A stretch of 64,000 nt of DNA from Bacteroidota bacterium (GCA_030706635.1 JAUZOD010000017.1:1-64000); one strand, 5' to 3'. Positions 44,609-53,864 are shown, numbered from the stretch's first letter. Program-made: numbers and translations. The notes: generated from the sequence alone by a model not told the origin.

Positions 44609-47600
44609 ATGAGAAAATTTCTATCACTGATAGCAGTGTTGATATTGTGCTCCCCTTTTGCTTTCTCACAGGGCAGGGAGTCAGTCTCGGGCAGAGTTAC
44701 AGATCAGCAGGGCCAGCCGGTACCGTTTGCTACGGTCAGAGTTAAATCGAGTAAGTCGGGCGTTTCCGCGGATGGAAATGGTGATTTCACGATTAATGCC
44801 AGAATCGGAGATGTACTTGTTGTGTCCGGTACAGGCATAACGGAAACGGAAGCTGCCATAACTGGTCCGATTCTGAATTTCAAGGTTGAACGGCGGGAGT
44901 CGAGTCTTTCCGAAGTGGTAGTAACTGCACTGGGTCAGAGTCAGAGCAGGGCTAAAGTCGGGTATTCGACCCAAACTTTCAATTCTGCTGCCATCAACCG
45001 GAATGCGGTGGTGGGCGTGCTCGATGGACTGCAGGGGAAAGTAGCCGGCGCCGAAATTTCCACTACTGGTGGACCCGGAGCCTCTACCAAAGTGGTTTTA
45101 CGGAGTTACGGGAATATTGCCGGTGCAAATAATCAACCACTGTATGTGATTGACGGTGCGCCGCTGAGTGATGGGCAGTTTGAGCATTCGGCAAACGGAA
45201 CGGATGGTGCCGACTATGGAAATGGAATGAATAATATCAATCCAAATGATGTCGAAAGCATTACCATTCTGAAAGGAACGGCCGCTTCTTCCCTATATGG
45301 TGGGCTAGCCAAGAACGGAGTGATCATGATCACGACCAAAAAAGGCCGTGCAGGAAAATTAAAAATAGACTACAGCGGTTCTGCCAATATGAGTCAGGTG
45401 GGCAAATTGCCGACCTATCAGAGTGAATTTGGCCAGGGTTGGGGCGGTGTTTTTGTTGCGAGTGAAAACGGTTCCTGGGGCCCCAGGATGGACGGCAAAG
45501 AAAGATTGTGGGGTCCTGTAGTAGATCATTCCCAATTATTGAAACCATTCTCGCCGATTAAAGATCCCCTCCGTAAATTTTATACCAACGGAAGTGAGAT
45601 CAATAACAGCCTTGCTTTGTCCGGTGGCAGCGATATAACGCGCTTTTACTTTTCCTATAGTAATGTGGTTAGTGATGGAATTATTCCAACAAAAACTGAT
45701 TTTCTTGCCCGGAACACCCTGGCGTTGAGAACAAACAGCAATTTTGGTAAGTTCGTTGTGAATACTTCCATCAATTATATAGATCAGAAATTACGGGTTC
45801 CGAATACGGGCCAGAGTACGTCAAGCGGGGGTGGTGTTTTTGAATCTCTGTTACAAATACCGGTTGACATGCCGATTAATGTTTTTAAAGATTATAAAAA
45901 TAAATTCTTTAATAACGATAACTATTTCAGCCCTTATGCCGAGAATCCTTATTATGGCCTTTATGAAAATGGTAACCAGCAGAATATTTCCCGTGTGTTT
46001 GGCAACTTCGACCTGGAGTATAAGTTTACCCCTGAGCTAAGTGCTCAGTTTCGGTTAGGAGGGGATTTTACCAGCGCCAGAACCTTCGAGTGGAAGCAAC
46101 CCAACGCGGCTGCTGATGGGGCCTGGAGAGGAGCGACTCACCCCAGCAATGTGGAGGGCGCTACTTCCCAGGTTGATGTGGGTTCGGTATTCCAGGGTTC
46201 GGATTATTTAGGAACCGTAAATGGTGATTTTATTCTTAAGTATAATAAATCATTTGGCACTTCCTTTACACTCGATGCGCTTGCCGGTGCGAATTATTAT
46301 CAGTCTTCTCAAAAATCAGAAACGGGTTTTATTCAAAATTTAATAGTACCCGGATTTTTTAATCTGAGCAATACGAGCAAATTGCCGGTAGTAACCGATT
46401 TTACCGCAAATAAAAGAAGAATGGGTTTATACGGCCAGGTTACCTTAGGCTATAAAGATCAATTGTATCTGACCGGTAATATCCGTAACGACTGGTCCTC
46501 AACGCTACCCATAAATAGCAATTCCATTTTTTATCCCGGCGCCAACGCTTCCTGGATTGCCTCGCAGAATTTTACGAATAAAAACACCATTTCTTATCTA
46601 AAGTTCCATGCGGCTTATGGAAGAACGGGATCAGACCCGGACGTATATCTGACCTACCCAAGACTGGGTGTTGGTACCGTTCCTTTATATGACGGAACGC
46701 TCACCTTTCCCTTTAATAATGTAGCCGGATTCGGGATTAGCAACCAGATTGCCAATCAGTCGCTGAAACCCATTTTTACGGATGAACTGGAAGCCGGCGT
46801 GGAATTCAAACTTTTCAATAACCTTTTGGGAGTTGACGCCACCGTCTATGATAAGAAAACGAACGGTCAGATTTTCCCGGTTCCCGTTGCACCGTCATCC
46901 GGATATACAACCCTGGTGGAAAATCTGGGCCAGGTATCCAACAAGGGCATAGAATTGTCTGTGAACGTAAAACCGGTAAATACTCAGAATGTTGAATGGA
47001 GTTTCATTTTCCTGTATACCAAAAACTGGAATAATGTGGATAATTTAACCGGCAATGTACCCAACCCTGTTCTGAATAGTGCTTATGAAGCTGAACTCAG
47101 GGCAGTGGTCGGTAAAACCGTAGCTTCCATTTATGCGCCTGTTCCGCAAAAATCACCCGACGGACAGATTGTGGTTAATGCACAAACCGGATTGCCAATT
47201 GTGAATACGACGCCCCTGGATAAGTACGGATTGAAAAATGGGTACTACGGAAGTGGACTTCCCAACTATACCATGGGCTTTTCAAATATGGTTCGGTATA
47301 AAGATTTCTCTGTTAACTTCTCCCTGGATTTCAGATACGGAGGTGTGATGTGGAGCCAGACCGCATCATTATCTGAGTTTGTCGGAAACAGCAAATCAAC
47401 CATATACAATGACCGTAAGCCATTTATTATTCCCAATTCCGTAAACGCTGTGGTAGATGGAAGCGGCAAAACAAGCTATGTGGAGAATACGACTTTTATA
47501 GGAAATGCAACTGGCAGCGGGCAGAGCGATGTGTATTATAACTATTTCAACAATCCGGCAAATATCGGTTCACTTTACCAGAGCACAATCTTTGACCGTT

Positions 47601-47848
47601 CTTTCCTAAAACTGAGAGACATCAACATAGCTTATAGGCTCCCGGACAGATGGGCTTCCAAAATTGGTTCTTCCAATGCCTCTATTTCAATATATGGCAG
47701 GAATTTCCTGTTGTGGGTGCCCAAATCAAACATATATGTTGATCCCGAGTCCACGAATTATGGCAATGATCTTACCGGAAATCTTGGAGAGTTTGCTACG
47801 GGCCCTCTTTCAAAGACCTATGGGGTAGCACTTAAATTAACTTTTTAA
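44609..47848 (+). CDS. SusC/RagA family TonB-linked outer-membrane transporter
   Basis: A 1079-residue TonB-dependent receptor that imports a large ligand, usually a glycan or peptide, with its SusD partner. In order: signal peptide ending AFSQ (residue 21), carboxypeptidase-regulatory-like domain (SVSGRVTDQQGQPVPFATVRV), the SusC box (SSLSEVVVTALGQSQ), the plug (LQGKVAGAEIST, LYVIDGAPLSDG, NPNDVESITILKGTAASSLYG) and a barrel ending in AYGVALKLTF-like strands. No adjacent sigma/anti-sigma pair or glycoside hydrolase suggests its substrate. It is the first gene of a four-gene operon. Confidence 0.97.
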   Translation: MRKFLSLIAVLILCSPFAFSQGRESVSGRVTDQQGQPVPFATVRVKSSKSGVSADGNGDFTINARIGDVLVVSGTGITETEAAITGPILNFKVERRESSLSEVVVTALGQSQSRAKVGYSTQTFNSAAINRNAVVGVLDGLQGKVAGAEISTTGGPGASTKVVLRSYGNIAGANNQPLYVIDGAPLSDGQFEHSANGTDGADYGNGMNNINPNDVESITILKGTAASSLYGGLAKNGVIMITTKKGRAGKLKIDYSGSANMSQVGKLPTYQSEFGQGWGGVFVASENGSWGPRMDGKERLWGPVVDHSQLLKPFSPIKDPLRKFYTNGSEINNSLALSGGSDITRFYFSYSNVVSDGIIPTKTDFLARNTLALRTNSNFGKFVVNTSINYIDQKLRVPNTGQSTSSGGGVFESLLQIPVDMPINVFKDYKNKFFNNDNYFSPYAENPYYGLYENGNQQNISRVFGNFDLEYKFTPELSAQFRLGGDFTSARTFEWKQPNAAADGAWRGATHPSNVEGATSQVDVGSVFQGSDYLGTVNGDFILKYNKSFGTSFTLDALAGANYYQSSQKSETGFIQNLIVPGFFNLSNTSKLPVVTDFTANKRRMGLYGQVTLGYKDQLYLTGNIRNDWSSTLPINSNSIFYPGANASWIASQNFTNKNTISYLKFHAAYGRTGSDPDVYLTYPRLGVGTVPLYDGTLTFPFNNVAGFGISNQIANQSLKPIFTDELEAGVEFKLFNNLLGVDATVYDKKTNGQIFPVPVAPSSGYTTLVENLGQVSNKGIELSVNVKPVNTQNVEWSFIFLYTKNWNNVDNLTGNVPNPVLNSAYEAELRAVVGKTVASIYAPVPQKSPDGQIVVNAQTGLPIVNTTPLDKYGLKNGYYGSGLPNYTMGFSNMVRYKDFSVNFSLDFRYGGVMWSQTASLSEFVGNSKSTIYNDRKPFIIPNSVNAVVDGSGKTSYVENTTFIGNATGSGQSDVYYNYFNNPANIGSLYQSTIFDRSFLKLRDINIAYRLPDRWASKIGSSNASISIYGRNFLLWVPKSNIYVDPESTNYGNDLTGNLGEFATGPLSKTYGVALKLTF

Positions 47849-47868
47849 AAGAAAAAAAGAAATTTATC

Positions 47869-49377
47869 ATGAACCGAACAAGAATAAATTTATCCGTCAC
47901 ATTGCTATCGTTTTTCTGCCTGCTGATTGGAGCAGGCTGTAAGCAACAGTTGGATATTAATCAGAACCCCAATTTCCCAACGCTGGGTCAGGGAAAACCT
48001 TCGCTCGTCTTACCTGCTGCCGTCCTGTCCACTACCGGGAAGGTGGGTGCGGATCTGGCCATTGTAGGCGGTATCTGGGCGCAGTATTTTACTGAATCAG
48101 CCGTAGCGAGCCAATACAAACAGGTGGATGCTTATAATTTGCAGAACACCGATAATTTTGTCAATGATGTGTTTGATAATATGTATTCATTCGGGCTTAA
48201 GAATTATCAATTTGTGATCGATGAGTCGAAAGTGGCTGAAGACTGGAACACAGTACTGATCGCTACCGTGATGAAAGCCTATACGGCTGGCATACTGGTT
48301 GACATGTATGACAAAATTCCCTATTCTGAGGCCCTGCAAGGAGCGGCAAATCTCAAACCCAAGTTTGATGACGGATATGATGTTTATACTTCCCTGCTCA
48401 GCAGTATTGATTCTGCATTAAGCAATGATTTCAGTGCGGGAACCAATACCAATCTCGGAACCCAGGACCTGGTGTTTGGGGGAGATATGAGTCAGTGGAT
48501 ACTTTTTGCCAATACACTTAAATTGAAGTTTTACCTGCGGATGATTAACGCCCATCCGGATGTTGCCCAGGCAGGTATCCAGGCCATGTTGACCGCGGGT
48601 ACCCCCTTCCTGACAACCGACGCGGCGGTTACCAATTTCAGCGATGCCCCCAGTCAGGATAATCCATTCTGGGAATGGAATAAGCGGACGCTGAATACTG
48701 GAGATAACCTGAAAGCCAGCGGAACGTTTGTTTTGTGGCTGGAAGCGAATAATGACCCCCGGATTGTAAGTTATTTCGGAAAAACTACCCCTGACTACGT
48801 AAACCAGGGTGATTTTAGCGGTGCTGGTGCTCATCCTTCTTACCTCACAGCTGCAAATTTTGTTCAGTCTCCTACTGATCCGGTAGAATTTATTTCAGCG
48901 GCGGAGTCTTATTTCATGCAGGCAGAAGCGCAAGTGCGTTATGGTGATCCGGCTTCGGCAAAACCACTTTATGATTTGGGGGTACAGACCGCCTTTTCAT
49001 ATCTTGGACTTGATGGCACGTCATTCACAGGTGCCGGAGGTAAATACGAATGGGGAAATGAAATAGAAGATGGCGCTGCATTGACCCCCATTCAACAAAT
49101 TATCCGGCAAAAATGGGCATCCTTCCCTTATGGATGTCATCAGATTGAAGGTTTCTTTGATAAAAACAGAACGGGTTTCCCTTTGACCAGTCCGGTTTAT
49201 TCAACTTCAACAAACCCCGCTTATATTCCCGGTCAGTTTGTCATCAGCGCAAACTCTGTTTTGGATCCGGGATTACTGCCCAAAAGATTTGTATATCCTT
49301 ATGACGAAACGTCCCGTAATTCCAACGCGCCACAAACTCTTGTTCCCATGTCAACCCCCGTATGGTGGGCCCTGTAA
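47869..49377 (+). CDS. SusD/RagB family nutrient-binding lipoprotein
   Basis: A 502-residue surface lipoprotein forming the lid of the SusC transporter. The signal peptide has the lipobox LIGAGC with Cys24. The TPR-rich helical fold is shown by blocks such as VMKAYTAGILVDMYDKIPYSEAL and YFMQAEAQVRYGDPASAKPLY. The motifs fit the SusD-like 2 group rather than classical SusD. It starts 20 bp after susC. The ligand is unknown. Confidence 0.95.
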   Translation: MNRTRINLSVTLLSFFCLLIGAGCKQQLDINQNPNFPTLGQGKPSLVLPAAVLSTTGKVGADLAIVGGIWAQYFTESAVASQYKQVDAYNLQNTDNFVNDVFDNMYSFGLKNYQFVIDESKVAEDWNTVLIATVMKAYTAGILVDMYDKIPYSEALQGAANLKPKFDDGYDVYTSLLSSIDSALSNDFSAGTNTNLGTQDLVFGGDMSQWILFANTLKLKFYLRMINAHPDVAQAGIQAMLTAGTPFLTTDAAVTNFSDAPSQDNPFWEWNKRTLNTGDNLKASGTFVLWLEANNDPRIVSYFGKTTPDYVNQGDFSGAGAHPSYLTAANFVQSPTDPVEFISAAESYFMQAEAQVRYGDPASAKPLYDLGVQTAFSYLGLDGTSFTGAGGKYEWGNEIEDGAALTPIQQIIRQKWASFPYGCHQIEGFFDKNRTGFPLTSPVYSTSTNPAYIPGQFVISANSVLDPGLLPKRFVYPYDETSRNSNAPQTLVPMSTPVWWAL

Positions 49378-49393
49378 TTTAAAAAAAGATAAA

Positions 49394-50068
49394 ATGAAAA
49401 TAACTTTTTCATCATTCATTGTCCTCTTATTTGTTGCCGGAATGTTTTCCTGTAAGAAGGATAATTTCAATTACCCAAAGGGTACCGTGGCAGGATCAAA
49501 AATTATCTATTTTCCCACTATTGCCATCAAAGAGGATAAGTTTGTGGCTGTTACTCAGGGAGCCGGCTATGCTGATTCCGGGGCTACTGCTATTTTGAAC
49601 GGAACTCCGGTAACGTATACAACCAGCATGACTATTGATGCAAATACTGCTCCGGGCGTTTACAGGATCAATTATACGGCTGTCAACGCTGAAGGGTATA
49701 GTGCCAGTGATGCCCGTGTTGTTGTGGTGGTTCCTACTGCAGTTGCTGCTGACCCTGTTGTTGCAGCGAACGATTTTTCCGGTACTTATTTAAGGGCTGC
49801 TACCGGAGTTACCAGTACCTGGACCAAAATCGCCAACGGTGTATATACTGTTGAAAATCCCGGAGGTAGTTCTGGTGTTGGGTTAAGAGTCATCGTGACA
49901 AATTATTCTGGAACCAGTATTGATATGCCGTCCCAGGATAGTCCCGATTTCGGTGGAACCGTTAGCAGCACAGGTGCTACTTATAATACAACTCCGCCAG
50001 CCACATATAGCTGGGTATTTAATGCACCGGGTTATGGCACATCAACAAGGACTTTTGTAAAACAATAA
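49394..50068 (+). CDS. Surface lipoprotein with DUF5011-like immunoglobulin fold
   Basis: A 224-residue lipoprotein from ATG 49394 (signal ending GMFSC, Cys20). The middle contains a bacterial Ig-like unit with the phrase YADSGATAILNGTPVTYTTS and PGVYRINYTAVNAEGYSAS, as in DUF5011-type domains; the C-terminal half is a separate strand-rich domain (TYLRAATGVTSTWTKI). Such proteins often accompany SusC/D pairs as extra ligand-binding or surface-glycan-binding parts. An open frame begins at 49238 inside susD, but without a signal peptide at that end. It starts 16 bp after susD. Confidence 0.85.
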   Translation: MKITFSSFIVLLFVAGMFSCKKDNFNYPKGTVAGSKIIYFPTIAIKEDKFVAVTQGAGYADSGATAILNGTPVTYTTSMTIDANTAPGVYRINYTAVNAEGYSASDARVVVVVPTAVAADPVVAANDFSGTYLRAATGVTSTWTKIANGVYTVENPGGSSGVGLRVIVTNYSGTSIDMPSQDSPDFGGTVSSTGATYNTTPPATYSWVFNAPGYGTSTRTFVKQ

Positions 50069-50078
50069 AATTCTAATC

Positions 50079-50570
50079 ATGCGAAAAATATTGACGATAT
50101 CGTTAATCTTCTTTACGGGGATTTATTTCTTGTCTTCCTGTAAAAAAAGTTCTTACGATCCGGGCACCACGAAATCGCCGAATGCTTCAAACGGCTGGTG
50201 GGTGACTTATTCTGTAGGCGGAGCTCCGATATATGGCCCTGTTTTTTTCAGTACTTACAACACCGCTGCCGATAAGGCGGATTCCATGTGGATTGACGAT
50301 CTTCAGAATTTCTGGCAGTTTAAAGGCAAGGTGGCGCTGGATTATAAGACTCTCACATTTAGTAATCCGAGTTGTCAAAATGTATATTATACTTCAGATG
50401 CAAAGGTTGCCAATGGAAAGATCCTGACAAAGGGCGGTCATTCGAAAAGCGGAGTCATAACAGATAGTATCTATTTTGAAATTCAGTTTTCTGATGATAC
50501 CACGCCGTATGGAACCACATATCAGGTCAGTGGCACGGCAAGAACAGGATTTATTGAAGATGACTACTAA
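50079..50570 (+). CDS. Small lipoprotein, possible lipid-binding (Lipid_bd-like) family
   Basis: A 163-residue lipoprotein (Cys21 in FLSSCKK) with a compact domain: GWWVTYSVGGAPIYGPVFFS, ADSMWIDDLQNFWQFKGKV, then CQNVYYTSDAKVANGKIL. The pattern resembles the lipid-binding-like proteins found at the ends of SusCD operons in Bacteroidota. It is the last gene of the operon, 10 bp after the previous one, and a strong terminator follows. The ligand is unknown and the family call is moderately sure. Confidence 0.78.
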   Translation: MRKILTISLIFFTGIYFLSSCKKSSYDPGTTKSPNASNGWWVTYSVGGAPIYGPVFFSTYNTAADKADSMWIDDLQNFWQFKGKVALDYKTLTFSNPSCQNVYYTSDAKVANGKILTKGGHSKSGVITDSIYFEIQFSDDTTPYGTTYQVSGTARTGFIEDDY

Positions 50571-50599
50571 AATAAACGGGCATGCTAACCGCTTAATAA

Positions 50600-50628
50600 A
50601 AAAAGACCTTCCGCTGGAGGGTCTTTTT
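50600..50628 (+). terminator. Rho-independent terminator of the susCD operon
   Basis: Arms AAAAAGACC and GGTCTTTTT are perfect complements, extended inward to a 13-bp stem with one G-T pair and a GCT loop. The 3' arm ends in a T run. It lies 30 bp after the last lipoprotein gene. Confidence 0.85.
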
Positions 50629-50666
50629 ATTTTGCGCATGATGTCGGCCGGTGTTTGATGAAATTG

Positions 50667-50674
50667 TACTTTTG
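50667..50674 (+). promoter_or_regulatory. -7 promoter element TACTTTTG
   Basis: Perfect TAnnTTTG, 20 nt before the ATG at 50695. The identical octamer stands before the glycosyltransferase (63041-63048). Confidence 0.55.
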
Positions 50675-50694
50675 AGGTATTAAAACATATCTGA

Positions 50695-51003
50695 ATGGCA
50701 GAGCCGGCAAATAATCAGTTAAACATAGAGATCAGCGAGGAAGTTGCAGAAGGTGAATATGCTAACCTGGCCATCATCACGCACAGCCATGCGGAGTTCG
50801 TCATTGACTTTGTTAACGTAATGCCGGGGACTCCAAAGAGTAAGGTCAAGTCCCGCATCATCTTCACTCCCCAGCATGCCAAGCGTTTTATGAAAGCCCT
50901 CATGGAGAATGTGAGTCGTTTCGAAACGGCTAACGGGAAAATACAAGACCTGGAAGACGTTCAGATTCCCATGAATTTCGGCGGCCCAACGGCACAGGCC
51001 TGA
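50695..51003 (+). CDS. DUF3467 domain protein
   Basis: A 102-residue cytoplasmic protein matching DUF3467: EGEYANLAIITHSHAEFVIDFVNVMPG and ARIIFTPQHAKRFMKAL-like central blocks, here SRIIFTPQHAKRFMKAL. The family is highly conserved among Bacteroidota and has no firm function; a ribosome-side or housekeeping role is suggested by conservation only. It is monocistronic, with its own promoter and the susCD terminator before it. Confidence 0.9.
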   Translation: MAEPANNQLNIEISEEVAEGEYANLAIITHSHAEFVIDFVNVMPGTPKSKVKSRIIFTPQHAKRFMKALMENVSRFETANGKIQDLEDVQIPMNFGGPTAQA

Positions 51004-51025
51004 CCAGGGTGTAACCGACCGGTAT

Positions 51026-51718
51026 TTACATCATCCCCGAATCTGCAAAACTGAAATAGCCCTCATGGCTTACAATGATATGGTCAATCACCTTAATGTC
51101 CAGGTATTTGGCGGCCTCCCTGATCTTATAGGTAAGATCCTCATCCGCTTTGCTGGGCCTGAGATTTCCGGAAGGATGATTATGACAAAGGATCACATTC
51201 ACCGCATGCGTTTCCAGCGCCTTTTTTAAGATCACCCTCGGATCTGCAACCGTTCCGGTGATCCCTCCCCGGCTGACCACCTCAAAATGGTTCACCCGGT
51301 TGGCCTGATTCAGGAATAATACGGCGAAAACTTCCCGGCTATTGTCCTGCAGGGTCACCCGGAGCCAGTCGGCGACCTGACGGCTATCCCGGATGACCGG
51401 CTTATCGAGAGCCCCCATGGTATGCCGACGGCGGCCCAATTCCATCGCAGCTAAGATCACCACCGCTTTCACCGGGCCTATACCCTTAATTTTCAGCAGG
51501 TCATGAATGCTGAGCTTACCCAGTTCATTCAGGTTGTTTTTTACGGAAAATAATAGTTCCTTGGCCAGATCTACCGCATTTTTTTCGTGCGTTCCCTGAT
51601 TGATCAGGATGGCCAGCAACTCAGAATCGGTGAGGTTTTCCGCATTTTTACTAAGTAACTTTTCGCGGGGCCTGTCATCCGCCGCCCAGGTCTTAATTGA
51701 GTAGTTTTGCGCTTGCAT
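51026..51718 (-). CDS. radC: RadC family JAB domain protein
   Basis: A 230-residue UPF0758/RadC protein. The N-terminal helix-hairpin-helix (LSIHDLLKIKGIGPVKAVVIL) precedes a JAB1/MPN metalloprotease-like fold with the zinc motif CHNHPSGNLRPSKADED. The family was named for DNA repair, but its role in repair is doubtful; many members accompany mobile DNA. The gene converges on the DUF3467 gene with 22 bp between stops. Confidence 0.92.
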   Translation of the reverse strand: MQAQNYSIKTWAADDRPREKLLSKNAENLTDSELLAILINQGTHEKNAVDLAKELLFSVKNNLNELGKLSIHDLLKIKGIGPVKAVVILAAMELGRRRHTMGALDKPVIRDSRQVADWLRVTLQDNSREVFAVLFLNQANRVNHFEVVSRGGITGTVADPRVILKKALETHAVNVILCHNHPSGNLRPSKADEDLTYKIREAAKYLDIKVIDHIIVSHEGYFSFADSGMM

Positions 51719-51831
51719 GCTTCAATGATAGGCACTATTTTTATGCCTTACAATCCCTGTTCGTGGTATATTTCGGCAAGGGCCGGGCTACCCGCACCGG
51801 TATCCTAAATTGAAAATCTAATTTAATATCC

Positions 51832-52035
51832 ATGAAACCGAAATCTACACTCTCTGCCATTGGCGGCTGGAACTCCTTCTTCTTCTGCATTGGTATGTAC
51901 CTGGTTGCTTTATTCTTTTCCATTTTTGTTTGTTCGTCTATCTTTTATGTGGTGAACAGCAATAAGCAGTCAGAAAAAAATACCTATACCGTTAAGTCGA
52001 CCGCAAAGCCTGAACTCGCTTCACTTAACAAGTAA
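51832..52035 (+). CDS. Small single-span membrane protein
   Basis: A 67-residue protein with one hydrophobic span (about 14-42: FFFCIGMYLVALFFSIFVC and onwards) and a Lys/Ser-rich tail (SEKNTYTVKSTAKPELASLNK). The amino acid pattern and the clean start after an AT-rich leader support a real gene. No family is recognised. A heptad hairpin follows 17 bp downstream. Confidence 0.6.
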   Translation: MKPKSTLSAIGGWNSFFFCIGMYLVALFFSIFVCSSIFYVVNSNKQSEKNTYTVKSTAKPELASLNK

Positions 52036-52052
52036 ATTTTTCTAAACTTTTT

Positions 52053-52138
52053 GTTGACGGTTGACTGACGACGGTTGACGGCCTTTGTGTGCGAATCCGC
52101 ACCTGAATTCCGTCAACCGTCGTCGGTCAACCGTCAAC
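52053..52138. repeat. Heptad hairpin repeat, copy D
   Basis: Left arm 52053-52081 and right arm 52110-52138 pair at 28 of 29 positions; the loop 52082-52109 is 28 nt and shares 21 of 28 bases with the copy C loop. It sits between the small membrane protein gene and the prs promoter. Confidence 0.9.
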
Positions 52139-52148
52139 TTTTTTATTA

Positions 52149-52156
52149 TATCTTCG
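52149..52156 (+). promoter_or_regulatory. prs promoter -7 element TATCTTCG
   Basis: TAnnTTYG element, 16 nt before the prs ATG at 52173 and 10 bp after the end of heptad repeat D. Confidence 0.5.
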
Positions 52157-52172
52157 CCCAACACTTCCATTT

Positions 52173-53123
52173 ATGCAAGGAATTGCCAAGATATTCTCAG
52201 GTACCGGCTCCCAGTACCTGGCAGAAAAAATCACCCGCCGTTATGGCTGTCCCCCCGGAAAAATAACTATCCAGCATTTTAGCGATGGCGAGATTCAGCC
52301 CATTTTCAACGAGAGTGTTCGCGGAGACATGGTATTTCTGGTGCAGAGTACGTTTGCACCTACGGAGAACCTGATGGAGCTGCTCCTCATGATTGATGCT
52401 GCCAAGAGGGCATCGGCTTATAAGGTGGTGCCGGTGATCCCCTATTACGGGTATGCCCGCCAGGACCGGAAGGATAAGCCCAGGGTGGCCATCGGTTCAA
52501 AGCTGGTAGCCAATATGTTAGTGGCTGCCGGGGCAGACAGGGTCATTACCATGGACCTGCACGCTCCCCAGATTCAGGGCTATTTTGATATCCCGGTGGA
52601 TCACCTGGACAGCTCGGCCATTTTTATCCCTTACATAGAAAATCTTAAGCTCGAAAACCTTACCTTTGCGGCCCCCGACGTGGGAAGTGCCAACCGGATA
52701 AGGGAGATTGCTTCTTACTTCAATGCAGAGATGGTGATTTGCGACAAACACCGCAAAAGGGCCAATGAAATCGCCAGTATGGTGGTGATCGGGGAAGTAG
52801 CGGACAGGGACGTGGTTTTAATTGATGATATCTGTGATACGGGAGGAACCCTGATGAAAGCGGCCGGTCTGCTCAGAGAAAAAGGAGCCAGAAGTGTCCG
52901 GGCCCTTTGTACACATCCGGTGCTGAGTGGTAACGCGTACGCAAATATTGAAAATAGCGTGCTGGAGGAACTGGTGGTTTGCGATACCATTCCGTTGAAG
53001 CAACATGGTTCGAAAATAAAAGTGCTGAGTGTGGCGGAATTATTTGCAGTGGCCATCCGGAATGCGTTTGAAAACAGAAGCATTACCGGATTGTTTATCC
53101 ACTCACAACTCAGGAATAAATAA
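52173..53123 (+). CDS. prs: Ribose-phosphate pyrophosphokinase
   Basis: A 316-residue enzyme that makes PRPP from ribose 5-phosphate and ATP, the precursor of purines, pyrimidines, histidine and NAD. Motifs are the start IFSGTGSQYLAEKI, the ATP-site PYYGYARQDRKDKPR, the metal site with TMDLHAPQIQGYFDIP and the PRPP loop VVLIDDICDTGGTL. Length is standard. rplY follows 26 bp downstream, so the pair is co-transcribed, an arrangement known from other bacteria. Confidence 0.97.
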   Translation: MQGIAKIFSGTGSQYLAEKITRRYGCPPGKITIQHFSDGEIQPIFNESVRGDMVFLVQSTFAPTENLMELLLMIDAAKRASAYKVVPVIPYYGYARQDRKDKPRVAIGSKLVANMLVAAGADRVITMDLHAPQIQGYFDIPVDHLDSSAIFIPYIENLKLENLTFAAPDVGSANRIREIASYFNAEMVICDKHRKRANEIASMVVIGEVADRDVVLIDDICDTGGTLMKAAGLLREKGARSVRALCTHPVLSGNAYANIENSVLEELVVCDTIPLKQHGSKIKVLSVAELFAVAIRNAFENRSITGLFIHSQLRNK

Positions 53124-53149
53124 GCGGTATTCAATAAATAAAAAATAAA

Positions 53150-53800
53150 ATGCAAACAATTACCATCGAAGGACAACTCAGGACCGGACTGGGCAAACAA
53201 GCCACCCGCCAACTCCGCTCTGAGGGAAAAGTGCCCGGTGTAATTTACGGGGGTGCAAGCGAACTGAATTTTTCAGCGCCTGTCACGGCTTTCAAGAACC
53301 TTGTATATACACCTGTTTTTCAGCTCGCGGAAATCAAGCTCGACGGAAAAAGCTATCGCTGCATCTTAAAAGACATCCAGTTTAATAAGGTGACCGATGC
53401 TCTGAATCATTTGGATTTCCTGGAATTGGTGGAAGGCAAAAAGGTTACAGCCACCATACCCCTTAAATTTACCGGCGCGGCAAAAGGGGTAAAAGACGGA
53501 GGCAAGCTGATCACCAAAATGAAAGCGCTGAGGATTAAGGCTTATCCAAAAGATCTTCGCGAGAATATCGAAGTGGATCTGACCAATCTTGAACTGAATG
53601 GAAATGTTCGGGTGGAAGATGTAAAGGCGGAAAATTATGAGATCCTGAATTCACCACGCATACCGGTGGCATCCATCGTGCTTACCCGCGTGCTGAAACA
53701 GGAAGAAACAGCAGCTCCTGCTGCGGGCGCTGCACCTGCGGCCACCGCTGCTGCACCAGCCGCTGCTGCCAAATCCGGCGCACCTGCTGCAAAAAAATAA
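53150..53800 (+). CDS. rplY: 50S ribosomal protein L25/Ctc family
   Basis: A 216-residue L25 of the long Ctc form, which binds 5S rRNA. The N-terminal L25 domain (about 1-95) has GKQATRQLRSEGKVPGVIYGG and the C-terminal TL5 domain spans about 100-185. A low-complexity tail of about 30 residues, Ala-rich with Pro and Gly, ends in KK. The tail has no known function and is a common variable end of this family. Co-transcribed with prs. Confidence 0.95.
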   Translation: MQTITIEGQLRTGLGKQATRQLRSEGKVPGVIYGGASELNFSAPVTAFKNLVYTPVFQLAEIKLDGKSYRCILKDIQFNKVTDALNHLDFLELVEGKKVTATIPLKFTGAAKGVKDGGKLITKMKALRIKAYPKDLRENIEVDLTNLELNGNVRVEDVKAENYEILNSPRIPVASIVLTRVLKQEETAAPAAGAAPAATAAAPAAAAKSGAPAAKK

Positions 53801-53827
53801 TAAATCACCAGGTCACTATAATGGCAA

Positions 53828-53855
53828 GGCTGTTTCAAAATATTTTGAAACAGCC
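53828..53855 (+). terminator. 28-bp perfect palindromic terminator after rplY
   Basis: GGCTGTTTCAAAAT and ATTTTGAAACAGCC form an uninterrupted 14-bp stem with no extra loop bases, followed by TTCTTTCTTT. The right arm also contains TTTG at 53844-53847, which is placed as the -33 element of the pth promoter. Confidence 0.8.
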
Positions 53856-53864
53856 TTCTTTCTT

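Noticed and set aside
17678-52138. Heptad repeats as a possible CRISPR array
   Set aside because: They are hairpins of inverted heptads, scattered singly, without regular spacers or cas genes.
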